DNA of 64,000 nt from Ideonella_A sp963843805 (GTDB taxonomy: Bacteria > Pseudomonadota > Gammaproteobacteria > Burkholderiales > Burkholderiaceae_C), in contig CAWJLY010000001.1 of the NCBI GenBank assembly GCA_963843805.1, positions 868,001-932,000 of the forward strand. The letters are read 5' to 3'. Positions 24,988-33,447 of the stretch are shown one piece after another. Within the stretch, counting starts at the first letter, position 1. Each line of letters starts with the position of its first letter. Under the pieces are notes generated by a model. The model was not told where the DNA came from and did not search any database. It saw only the letters and a program-made list of their open reading frames with translations. Both the position numbers and the translations under genes were made by a program.

Positions 24988-25865
24988 CGCTTGGTCGCTC
25001 CGTTCAGCGCGCGGTAGGCGCGGATCACCTGGCTGTCGTCGGCCAGACCATGGCCAAGGCCGGATGCGGCCAGAAACATCTGCATCGCCGCCGACGACAA
25101 CGGCAAGCCCTGGCGCATCGCCTTGCCCTGGTCGAGCACGATGCCGAGGTCCTTGACGAAGATGTCGACCGCGCTGGTGACCGGCGGATCGTCGCTCATC
25201 ATTCGCGGGCCGCGGTCGCCCCACATCCAGCTGTTGCCGGCCGAAACCGAAATGATCTCGTGCATCGTCTGCAGCGAGACCCCGGCGCGTTCGGCCACGC
25301 TCATCGCTTCGGCAGCGGCGGCAATGTGCACGCCACACAGCAGCTGGTTGATCATCTTGGCGGTGGATCCCATTCCGGCGTCGGCGCCGACATCGAAGAT
25401 CCGTTTGCCGACGGCCTCGAATGCCGGCTGCGCCTTGGCTTGCGCCGCGGCGTCACCGGAGCACATCACCGTCAACGCGGCCGCACGGGCACCGGCGGCG
25501 CCGCCCGATACCGGCGCATCGAGCATTTCCAGGCCGAGTGTCTTCAGCCGCCGCGCGGTCTCGGCAGCCATGGCCGGCGCCTGCGTACAACCGGCGATGA
25601 CAATCGCCCCGCGCGGCAGTTCCTCGGCCGCACCGCTGTCGAACAGCACGGCCTGTGCCTGCTCGCCGGAGACCACCATCAGCCAGAACAGTTCGGCATC
25701 TTGCGCAGCCTCGGCAACGCTGGCGGCAAATTGGCCGCCCGCATCGATGATCGCCCCGCTGGCCGCGCTGCGAATGTCGTAGGCGGTCACTTCGTGCCCG
25801 GCATTGACGAGGTTGACCGCCATCGGCACACCCATTGCACCCAAACCCACAAAACCGATCCGCAT
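24984..25865 (-). CDS. 3-hydroxyisobutyrate dehydrogenase-family oxidoreductase, L-threonate dehydrogenase-like
   Basis: Second tandem beta-hydroxyacid dehydrogenase, 293 residues. It starts GFVGLGAMGVPMAVNLVNAG (Rossmann loop), has DAPVSGGAAGARAAALTVMCSG (substrate segment with the conserved SGG), and carries the catalytic Lys in GMGSTAKMINQLLCGVHI. The length and DAPVSGG...MCSG pattern fit LtnD/GarR-type enzymes. It is the first gene of the pair, divergent from a FadR-type regulator, with a TTGTCGGACCA site between them. With the DenD-like epimerase further on it suggests oxidation of C4 aldonates such as threonate or erythronate; this is inference. Confidence 0.88.
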   Translation of the reverse strand: MRIGFVGLGAMGVPMAVNLVNAGHEVTAYDIRSAASGAIIDAGGQFAASVAEAAQDAELFWLMVVSGEQAQAVLFDSGAAEELPRGAIVIAGCTQAPAMAAETARRLKTLGLEMLDAPVSGGAAGARAAALTVMCSGDAAAQAKAQPAFEAVGKRIFDVGADAGMGSTAKMINQLLCGVHIAAAAEAMSVAERAGVSLQTMHEIISVSAGNSWMWGDRGPRMMSDDPPVTSAVDIFVKDLGIVLDQGKAMRQGLPLSSAAMQMFLAASGLGHGLADDSQVIRAYRALNGATKR

Positions 25866-25974
25866 CTGCTGTCCTGTCCTGGCTGTTCGCTGACGACGCC
25901 GGTCATCACCGACACGTGGTGCCCGAGGAATACATTACGCTCGACTGGCCGCTTTCTTCGTCAGGGCTTACCCG

Positions 25975-25985
25975 TTGTCGGACCA
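25975..25985. promoter_or_regulatory. Candidate FadR/FCD-family operator
   Basis: ttgtcggacca matches the general t-N-GT-C-N-N-AC-N-a dyad bound by FCD-subfamily GntR regulators (core GTC-x-GAC inverted). It lies 27 bp before the ATG of the FadR-type regulator gene and 110 bp upstream of the divergent dehydrogenase gene, where it could control both. No experimental basis. Confidence 0.42.
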
Positions 25986-26011
25986 TAAAGTTGTCTGCTA
26001 ACCTGATCAAA

Positions 26012-26806
26012 ATGGCTACCGCGATCCGTCCCCCTGTGGCTGCTGCAGCGCTGGCCGGTGCAGGTCTTGTCGTCGCACCCGAGCGGCTGTCGGATCGGCT
26101 GGCGCTGCATCTGACGGCACAGATCGAGCAAGGTGCGTTGAGCCCCGGTGACCGCTTGCCGACCGAGGCCCAACTGGCCGCCTCGCACGGCGTATCGAGG
26201 TCGGTGGTGCGCGAGGCCGTGCATCGGGTCAAGGCCCGCGGCCTGTTGCTCGCGCGGCAGGGCTCGGGGGTCTATGTGGCGCCGACGGCAGTTCATCAGC
26301 CGCTCGATTTCGGCCCGACCGTGCTGGGTTCGATGACAACCGTGGTGCAGGTGGTCGAGTTGCGCAGAGTGCTCGAAGGCGAGATCGCCGCGCTGGCGGC
26401 TGCGCGGGCCACCCGCAGCCAGATCACCGGCCTGAAGCGTGCGTCGATGGCCATCAACGCAGCCATCGAAGACGGTCGCGACGGGCTCGACGAAGACCTG
26501 GCATTTCACCGGGCCATCGGTGAGGCCACCGGCAACCCGCAATTCACCCGCTTGCTGATCTTTCTGGAGCAATACCTGCGCGAGGCGATGCGGGTTACCC
26601 GGAGCAACGAAGCGCGGCGTGCCGACTTTTTGAACCAGGTGTGCGATGAGCACATGGCCATCGTTGCAGCCATCGCGGCTCACGATCCGGCGGGCGCGCG
26701 AGCGGCCGCGATCGGTCATTTGAACAACGGCGAGCGCCGACTGGAAGAAGGCGGCGTGCTCAGCCGGCGACGCCGCAAATCGGGCGTCACCCGCAGCAGA
26801 ACATGA
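26012..26806 (+). CDS. FadR/GntR-family (FCD) transcriptional regulator
   Basis: Intact GntR-family regulator of 264 residues from the ATG at 26012; the frame is open to 25835 but the extra part covers the promoter region. The winged helix includes LTAQIEQGALSPGDRLPTEA and ASHGVSRSVVREAVHRVKARGLL. The FCD domain follows with VVELRRVLEGEIAALAAARA, DEDLAFHRAIGEATGNPQF and the C-terminal CDEHMAIVAAIAAHDPAGARA, containing the Asp/His residues that bind metal in this fold. It diverges from two dehydrogenase genes and precedes the DenD-like gene, so it likely represses this local catabolic unit and responds to a sugar acid. Confidence 0.9.
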   Translation: MATAIRPPVAAAALAGAGLVVAPERLSDRLALHLTAQIEQGALSPGDRLPTEAQLAASHGVSRSVVREAVHRVKARGLLLARQGSGVYVAPTAVHQPLDFGPTVLGSMTTVVQVVELRRVLEGEIAALAAARATRSQITGLKRASMAINAAIEDGRDGLDEDLAFHRAIGEATGNPQFTRLLIFLEQYLREAMRVTRSNEARRADFLNQVCDEHMAIVAAIAAHDPAGARAAAIGHLNNGERRLEEGGVLSRRRRKSGVTRSRT

Positions 26807-26843
26807 CCGCGACAACCCATCCACTTTTCGATCGGAGAAAACA

Positions 26844-27842
26844 ATGAAACTGCTGATCACTGGCGGCGGCGGCTTCGTCGGCGCCCGGCTGGCCCGTACG
26901 CTGCTGAAACGCGGCACCCTCGATGGACAAACCGTCGACAAGCTCATTTTGGTTGATCAGGTGGCACCTCCAGCCGATCTGCTGGCCGATCCGAAGGTCG
27001 AGGCACAAACCGGTGCGCTGCTCGATCAATGCGAATCGCTTGGCCAGCAACGCTTCGACGGCATCTTTCATCTCGCATCGGCGGTGTCGGGTGAATGCGA
27101 ACTCGATTTCGACCTCGGCCTGCGCTCCAATCTCGATTCGACGCGGACCCTGCTCGATTCGATCCGGCACAGCGGCCATGCACCCCGGCTGGTCTTTTCA
27201 AGCTCGGTGGCGGTATTCGGGCCTGATCCGGCGGTGCCGATGCCAAGCGTCGTCGCCGACGACACCCTGCCGACGCCGCAAACATCCTATGGCATGCACA
27301 AGCTGGTTTGCGAGCACCTGATTGCCGACTACACCCGCAAGGGCTACATCGATGGCCGCGCGGCGCGGCTGATGACGGTCACCGTGCGGCCTGGGCGGCC
27401 GAACGGCGCGGCATCGTCCTTTTTCAGCGGCATCATCCGAGAGCCGCTGGCTGGTGTCGATTCGATCTGCCCGGTTTCACCCGATGTCGCGCACCCGGTA
27501 GCGTCACCGCAAGGGACGGTCGACGGGTTGATTGCCGTATTCGAGGCCAGTCGCGAGGCTTTTCTGGGCCGCACTGCCCTCAACCTGCCGGCCCTCAATG
27601 TGACGGTGCAGCAGATGCTCGATGCGCTCGAGGCGGTGGCCGGCCCGGCGGTGCGGGCACGGGTCAAATTCGAACGTGACGAGCGCATTGCCGGCATCGT
27701 CGCCAACTGGCCGAGCGGCGCCACCGGACAACGTGCCGCGCGCCTCGGCTTGAAGCCCGAGCGCGATTTTGCCGACATCATTCGCAAATATATCGACGAC
27801 TGCGCGTCGACACCCGCGGCCCTGAAAGGATTGCAACAATGA
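26844..27842 (+). CDS. NAD-dependent epimerase/dehydratase, D-erythronate dehydrogenase-like
   Basis: Extended SDR of 332 residues. The N-terminus KLLITGGGGFVGARLARTLL has the TGxxGxxG motif, LVDQVAP provides the acidic NAD-specificity strand, FSSSVAVFG the catalytic Ser/Thr region, and SYGMHKLVCEHLI the YxxxK motif. Segments such as VTVRPGRPNGAASSFFSGIIREPLAG resemble DenD (D-erythronate dehydrogenase). It is preceded by a good ribosome site (gatcggagaaaacaATG) and overlaps the next SDR gene by 4 nt. The product would be a 2-keto aldonate in C4-acid use; UDP-sugar epimerase activity is less likely in this context. Confidence 0.85.
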   Translation: MKLLITGGGGFVGARLARTLLKRGTLDGQTVDKLILVDQVAPPADLLADPKVEAQTGALLDQCESLGQQRFDGIFHLASAVSGECELDFDLGLRSNLDSTRTLLDSIRHSGHAPRLVFSSSVAVFGPDPAVPMPSVVADDTLPTPQTSYGMHKLVCEHLIADYTRKGYIDGRAARLMTVTVRPGRPNGAASSFFSGIIREPLAGVDSICPVSPDVAHPVASPQGTVDGLIAVFEASREAFLGRTALNLPALNVTVQQMLDALEAVAGPAVRARVKFERDERIAGIVANWPSGATGQRAARLGLKPERDFADIIRKYIDDCASTPAALKGLQQ

Positions 27843-28592
27843 ATCAGATCGACCTGAAAAATCGCGTCGCTGTGGTCACCGGCGGTGCCCAAGGCATCGG
27901 CTACGCGATCAGCGAACGCCTGCTGCAATCGGGCGCCAAGGTGGTGTTGTGGGATCATCGACGAAGCCAGGCTCGAGGAGGCCCGGCCTGCGCTGGCCGG
28001 TCTCGGCGAAGTCAGCAGCGTGCGCGTCGAACTGACCGACGATGCCGATGTTGCAGCCGCCACTGCGTCAACGGTCAAGGTGCACGGCCGCATCGACATC
28101 CTCGTCAACAACGCCGGCATCACCGGTGGCAACGGCACCACCTGGGATCTCGACCCCGACGTCTGGCGCCAGGTCATCGACGTCAACCTGATCGCACCCT
28201 ACCTGACCTGCCGCCATGTCGTGCGGCAGATGCTGGCGCAAGGCAGCGGCCGCATCGTCAACATCGCCTCGGTGGCGGGCAAGGAGGGCAACCCGAACGC
28301 CTCGCACTACAGCGCATCGAAGGCCGGCCTGATCGCGCTGACCAAGTCGCTGGCCAAGGAGGTCGCCACCAAGGGAATCTTCGTCAACGCGATCACCCCG
28401 GCGGTCGCGCGCACGGCGATGTTCGATCAGATGACGCAGGCCCACATCGACTACATGCTCGGCAAGATCCCGATGGGCCGCTTCGTCGAAGTGCAGGAAA
28501 TCGCCGCGATGGCCGCCTGGCTGGCCAGCGACGATTGCTCGTTCTCGACCGGGGCGGTGTTCGACATCACTGGGGGGCGGGCGACCTATTGA
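27839..28592 (+). CDS. Short-chain dehydrogenase, 3-oxoacyl-ACP-reductase type (frameshift near 27956)
   Basis: Classical SDR of about 250 residues over two frames. The first 36 residues carry VAVVTGGAQGIGYAI; after a one-base shift at gggatcatcgac the sequence continues IDEARLEEARPALAGLG, NNAGITGG, the catalytic Ser in NIASVAGKEG, YSASK, and the C-terminal FDITGGRATY. Removing one base restores KVVLWDIDEA. It is coupled to the DenD-like gene (ATGA overlap). A role in oxidising a sugar or a keto-acid of the local pathway is likely; the family name alone does not imply fatty-acid synthesis. Confidence 0.85.
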
Positions 28593-28597
28593 GGTTG

Positions 28598-28620
28598 GAT
28601 GGGTTTTTCAGCAACCCATC
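28598..28620. terminator. Possible stem-loop terminator
   Basis: gatgggtt (28598-28605) and aacccatc (28613-28620) form a perfect 8-bp stem with a 7-nt loop, 6 bp after the SDR stop codon and before the convergent msrA gene. No T-tract follows on either strand, so intrinsic termination is uncertain. Confidence 0.35.
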
Positions 28621-28773
28621 GTCGACCCAGCTCCGCAAGACATTGGCGGCAACGGCCGCAGTGTTGTTGTCGGAAGCGTGCCCGGCAGCGCGTTCACCCA
28701 GCTCGGCAAGACTCTGCCGGCAGCGCGTCGTGCTCCGTCACGGCCGCCGGGAAGACACCCGCACACGTCAGAT

Positions 28774-29286
28774 TCAGGCCGCCTTCTGCCGCGTCGGCAA
28801 TTTCCAGCCGGGCCGGATCCGGTGACAGGTATATCCATTCGGATAACGCTGCAGATAATCCTGGTGCTCGGGTTCGGCCTGCCAGAACTCGCCCGCCGGC
28901 GCCAGTTCGGTGACCACGCGGCCCGGCCATAGACCGGAAGCGTCGACATCGGCGATCGTGTCCTGCGCCACGCGTTTTTGTTCGTCGCTGGTGTAGAAAA
29001 TCGCCGAGCGGTAGCTGGCGCCCGTGTCGTTGCCTTGGCGGTCGCGCGTGCTCGGATCGTGAATCTGGAAAAAAAACTCGAGCATCGTGCGAAAACTGGT
29101 TTTCTCCGGGTCGAAGATGATTTCGATCGCCTCGGCATGATTGCCATGGTTACGGTAGGTGGCATTGCGCACCTCACCGCCCGAATAACCGACGCGGGTC
29201 GAGATCACACCCGGTTGCCGGCGAATCAGATCCTGCATTCCCCAGAAGCAGCCACCGGCCAGAATCGCTTTTTCAGTCGTCATCAT
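28774..29286 (-). CDS. msrA: Peptide-methionine (S)-S-oxide reductase MsrA
   Basis: Repairs oxidised methionine (S-epimer) in proteins. About 170 residues from the ATG at 29286 or 29283; ggagattg just upstream is the ribosome site. The active-site motif GGCFWGMQDL is near the N-terminus. Further conserved text is VGYSGGEVRNATYRNHGNHAEAIEIIFDP, FFFQIHDPSTRDRQGNDTGASYRSAIFY and EFWQAEPEHQDYLQRYPNGYTCH. The C-terminus lacks an obvious resolving-Cys pair, so a non-standard recycling route is possible. It stands alone, convergent with the sugar-acid genes and divergent from the TIR-CHASE2 operon. Confidence 0.95.
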   Translation of the reverse strand: MMTTEKAILAGGCFWGMQDLIRRQPGVISTRVGYSGGEVRNATYRNHGNHAEAIEIIFDPEKTSFRTMLEFFFQIHDPSTRDRQGNDTGASYRSAIFYTSDEQKRVAQDTIADVDASGLWPGRVVTELAPAGEFWQAEPEHQDYLQRYPNGYTCHRIRPGWKLPTRQKAA

Positions 29287-29506
29287 CAATCTCCGATAAA
29301 AAGGGACATCCACCCAAACTTTTCAGCTGGCAGGATACGTCGGTTGCGAGCAGCAGTGGCGGGCTGGCGGAAAGAGCCTATGAGCAGCATCCGAACAGAT
29401 GCCGGTCTGCGGGCTCGACCCACCTCGAGGCGCCGACTGCAGGTGATTTGACACAGCCGGCACAGACTGTCAGGCTGGCGGATCGGAAACCGAACCTGAC
29501 CTGAGA

Positions 29507-31203
29507 ATGGCCAGCGCCGATGTGAACATCTTCATCAGCTACCGGCGCGACGACAGCAGCGTTCACGCGCGGCTTCTGTACAAGGAGCTGCTCGGCTATT
29601 TCGACGCCGACGACGTGTTCATGGACATCCAGGACATCGGCTACGGCGACGACTTTGCACAACTGATCGACGACCACCTCGCACAAGCCGAAGTGGTGCT
29701 GGTGGTGATCGGCCCGCAGTGGATCGATTTGATCGAGCAGCGCTTGCGCGGTGATGACTGGGTGCGTCACGAAGTCGAGCACGCCTTGACACAGCGCGCA
29801 GCGGGCCGGCTGCGCGTGCTGCCGGTTTTTGTCGGTGGCGCCGGCTGGGGCGCGGCGAAGCTTCCCCCAGCCTGGCGGGTTTGAAAAAGCTCAATGCGCT
29901 GTCACTGGCCGACCGCCGTTTCGACGAAGACTTGCGCACCGTCGTCGAGACAATCCGCAGTCGCCGCATCTGGGACGATCTGGTCGATGCCGTGCGTGGC
30001 CGGCGCGCCCGCCTGAGCGGAATGGCGCTCGGACTGCTGATGTTTGCGGCCAGCTGGGTGGCGGTGTTCGATCATTTCGGCATCGATACCCGGCTGGCCA
30101 CCGCCACCATGTGGCTGGCCAGTCTGGCCCAGACTGCCGAATGGAGCGGCAACGTGGTGCTGGTGGTCATCAACGAGCGAACCGAAGCAGCGCTGGGCCG
30201 CGACTTCGACGCCGGTTGGCGAGCCGAGCATGCCGCGCTCATCGATCGGGTGCTGGCCGCCAAGGCCCGCTCACTGGCTTTTGACATGGTGCTGGTGCAG
30301 GCCGGCGATGCCCAGGCCAACGATGCACTGGCAGCCGCGCTGGCCCGGGCTCGCGGGCGTTTGCCGGTTGTTTTCGCCACGGCTGGCCGAACAGCCAGCA
30401 GCCCGCAGATGAAGGCGCTGAACGAGCAGGCCGTGACCGGCGTCACCTGCGCCGGCCGCAAGATGGGGCTGGCTCGCAGCCTGCCGTTGGCGGTGCACAG
30501 AGTGTCCGACGACAGCTTGCTGCCTTCGCTGGCGCTCGCCGCCTTCAGTGCCGGCGGCCGCATCGAGCTGCTGGACGAAGTCAGACAACGCGTCGGTGTG
30601 CTGCAGCTGCCGGAAGACAAGGTCGTCAGCGTGGCGTACTTCAGCAGCGAGAAAGTGCGCAGCGCACAGGTCGACTGCCCGGTCATCAAGCCCGGCGACC
30701 GCGTGTTGAGCCAGCTGATCGACCCGTCGATCCTGCGCGCACTCGACCCCCCGCAACGCAGCCTGGCCTATGAATCGGTTTTGCGTGGTGATCCCGCAGC
30801 CCTGCGGGCATTGGCCGGGCGGGTGGTGCTGGTCGGGGTGCTGCGCGGTGGCGAGGATCGGCTGGACGTGCCAGGCAACACCCAACGCTGGGGCGCTGAA
30901 ATGATCGCGGCGCAGATCGACGGCCTGTTTCGCCGGCAGGCGATTCGTTCGCCAGGCCCGCTGATTCAAGGCGCGGGCAACATCGGCCTGGGCCTGGCTG
31001 GTGCATTGATCGTGATCGGTTTGCACCGCCGGTCGCGCGGCGGAGTGTTGCTGGCGCTGCTGGCCGCGGCGATATTGTTCTGGGCCGGCGCAGTGGCGTG
31101 GTACCGGATCGAAGGCCAATTGATCAGCTTGCCCTACGGCTGGGCGTCGCTGGCGCTGGGCGCCTGGGCTGCCAAATTCATCCTGAAGGGGAAACCGACA
31201 TGA
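29507..31203 (+). CDS. TIR domain-CHASE2 membrane protein (frameshift near 29865)
   Basis: First gene of a four-gene unit. Residues 1-125 are a TIR domain: VNIFISYRRDDSSVHARLL (box 1), DVFMDIQDIGYGDDFAQLI, VVLVVIGPQWIDL and DDWVRHEVEHALTQR, whose Glu residues are candidate catalytic positions. A five-C run at 29863-29867 breaks the frame; a sixth C would join LPPSLAGLKKLNALSLADRRF, the normal TIR end. After one membrane helix (about 30030) comes a CHASE2-like extracytoplasmic domain (VVLVVINERTEAALG, AKARSLAFDMVLV, GRVVLVGVLRGGED), then three C-terminal helices. TIR domains often cleave NAD; CHASE2 is a sensory domain. Predicted topology puts the TIR in the cytoplasm. As written, the second part could restart at the TTG at 29881. 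It overlaps the FecR gene. Confidence 0.85.
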
Positions 31204-32339
31204 GCACATTGCGGCCCGACATGTGGCGGCGCTGCCTGGCAGCCTGCCTGGCCATCGCACTGGCCTTGGCCGGTTGCGCCAACCCGCAGCAACAACCGCG
31301 CTCGTCGCCATCGATCACCTTGGTCGGCATCGTCGTCGACGGCGTGCGAGCGGCCGCCGATGGCGAACCCGGACTGGTCCGAATCTGGCGCGACGGCCGG
31401 GCCATCGAGGCCCGCAGCGGCATCGCGCTGGCGCGTGGCGACACCATTGAAACCGGCGGGCGCGCCGACGCGATGGTCCGTTTCCCGAACGGAAGCGTGC
31501 TCTATATGCGCCCCGACAGCCACGGCCGCATCGGGTCGCTGAGCGAGGCGGTGGGCGAATTCTTTGCGCGGATCAAGGGTGTCTTCAGCATCGAATCCAG
31601 TTTCGTCCGGGCGGCTGCCAACGGAACGGCGTTCGCCGTGCGCGCGCAGCCCGATGGCGCGATGAGCGTGACGGTCCACGAAGGCAACGTCTTCGTCGAT
31701 TCGACCCGAGGCACGTGGGCACGCATCTCGCTCGGCCCCGGCAGCACCTTGACGGCACACGAGCGCGCTTCACCACCCGCACAGGCCAGCCAGGCCGAAC
31801 TGCGCAACACGCAGCGCTGGGTCGACAACGTCGACCAGATCCTGCGCCAGCCGCGCGCCGACAGCAGCGGCGGATCGTCAGTGGCCGGCGCGGTGGCAGT
31901 CGGCGTGGCGATCGCCGCCGCAGCGGCGCTGTTGTCAGGCCGCGACAAGGACAAGCCATCACGCGACGAGTCCGACTCGACCCGACCGGGGCCGGTCAGC
32001 CCTGCCCTGGCCGCGCCGACTGCGCGCGGACCGGGCGACCCGAACAGTCCGCCAGTGCTTTCCTGCCGAGGACGTGACATCACGCTGTCGTGGGGCAGTG
32101 TCGACGGTGCACGCGACTATTTGGTGACGCTGCAAAAGATCGCTGCGCAACGCCAGCCATGGACGACGGTGGCAACCCCGTCCACTGCCAACTCGCGCAT
32201 CAACACTGCCCTGGACGACGGACGTTATCGCTGGTCGGTGCAGGCACGCAACACGCGGGGATCCGGGCCACCGTCGGCGGTGCTGTATTTCGATTGCTAC
32301 AGCCGAGTTGCCCCACCGCCGCCGTCCGGGCCGAGGTGA
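31200..32339 (+). CDS. FecR-domain lipoprotein with C-terminal fibronectin-like domain
   Basis: Predicted periplasmic lipoprotein, 379 residues. The signal peptide ends in the lipobox LALAGC. A FecR-type domain follows (about residues 70-180: SGIALARGDTIETGGRADAMVRFPNGSVLYMRPDS, FSIESSFVRAAANGTAFAVR, VTVHEGNVFVDS). A Gly/Ala hydrophobic stretch (VAGAVAVGVAIAAAAALL) is next, then a Pro-rich linker and a C-terminal beta domain resembling fibronectin type III (ITLSWGSVDGARDYLVTLQK, DGRYRWSVQARNTRGSGP). Its ATG overlaps the TIR-CHASE2 stop. FecR domains couple to membrane sensor proteins, so it probably works with the CHASE2 domain on the outer face of the inner membrane. Confidence 0.88.
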   Translation: MSTLRPDMWRRCLAACLAIALALAGCANPQQQPRSSPSITLVGIVVDGVRAAADGEPGLVRIWRDGRAIEARSGIALARGDTIETGGRADAMVRFPNGSVLYMRPDSHGRIGSLSEAVGEFFARIKGVFSIESSFVRAAANGTAFAVRAQPDGAMSVTVHEGNVFVDSTRGTWARISLGPGSTLTAHERASPPAQASQAELRNTQRWVDNVDQILRQPRADSSGGSSVAGAVAVGVAIAAAAALLSGRDKDKPSRDESDSTRPGPVSPALAAPTARGPGDPNSPPVLSCRGRDITLSWGSVDGARDYLVTLQKIAAQRQPWTTVATPSTANSRINTALDDGRYRWSVQARNTRGSGPPSAVLYFDCYSRVAPPPPSGPR

Positions 32340-32498
32340 AGCGCGTGAGTGCCGACGCAAGCGTGTCGCGAGCCCGGTCCAGCGTCACGCCGAGCAGCCG
32401 ACAACCGGGCACGCCCGGCCCTTCCCCGGAGCGGAAAGTTTGGTCATCATCGGGCACGGTGAGCAGACAAGCCGTGCCCCAGCCTGGGAGACGAATCC

Positions 32499-33399
32499 AT
32501 GACCAGCAAAACCGCAGCCAGCAGCGCCGATCGCAAGGGCTTGTCGTTGCACATCGGCCTGAACAGCGTCGACCCCGCCGCCTACAGCGGCTGGGCCGGC
32601 CCCTTGGCCGCCTGCGAGTTCGATGCCAACGACATGGCGGGCGATCGCGCGCAGCCAGAAAATGAAGGCGAGCCTGCTGCTGACCAGACGCGCCACCCGC
32701 AGCAACGTCCTGGCGGCAATCCGCCGGGCGGCTCGCGCGCTCAAGCCAGGCGATCTGTTCGTCATGACCTACTCGGGCCACGGCGGCCAGGTGCGTGACA
32801 TCGACGGTGACGAAGCCGATGGCCAGGACGAAACCTGGTGCCTGTTCGACGGCCAGTTGCTCGACGACGAGCTGTACTTCGAACTGAGCCGGTTTGCAGC
32901 GGATTGCCGCATCCTCGTCTTGTCCGACAGTTGTCACAGCGGCAGCGTGACGCGCGACATCCTGGCTCCCGCACCGCCAGGCATGCGGTCGAAGGCGATG
33001 CCGCCAGCGGTTGCCAGGCGCGTCTACGACGAGCATCAGACCTTCTACGACGCCCTGCAGCGAACGGTCGCCGCGCAGGCCGGCAAAACCTACGTCGATC
33101 CCGACGCGGCGCTGGCGCTGATTGGTGCAGCCGGCCAGGCCAGCAAGGTGGTTGGCAAGTTCAAGCCGTCGGTGGTGCTGATTTCGGGCTGCCAGGATAA
33201 CCAGACCTCGATGGACGGCGATTTCAATGGCGCCTTCACCGAGCAATTGCTGAAGGTCTGGAATCGTGGCGCCTTCGACGGCGATCACAAGCGCTTTCAC
33301 GCGTTCATCAAGGCCGCATTGCCAGCCAGCCAATCACCCAATCTGTTTGCGCTCGGCAAGGCGGCGGCATTCCTGAAACAGAAACCGTTTTCGGTCTGA
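32499..33399 (+). CDS. Caspase-family (C14) peptidase (frameshift near 32640)
   Basis: Metacaspase/caspase-like cysteine peptidase of about 300 residues. The N-terminal strand LSLHIGLNSVDPAAYSGWAGPLAACEFDANDM is the usual C14 opening. After a one-base shift (one G fewer in atggcgggcgatcg restores the frame) it continues RSNVLAAIRRAARALKPGDLFVMTYSGHGGQ, with the catalytic His, and ILVLSDSCHSGS, with the catalytic Cys. Later text includes VVLISGCQDNQTSMDG and FNGAFTEQLLKVW, typical of bacterial caspases. No extra domain is fused. It lies 160 bp after the FecR gene and 48 bp before the giant CHAT gene. It may be activated by, or cleave, partners in this operon; there is no direct evidence. Confidence 0.87.
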
Positions 33400-33447
33400 G
33401 CCCGGCTCCGGCCCGATCGTCAGACAAGCAGCCAACAGGAGACATCG

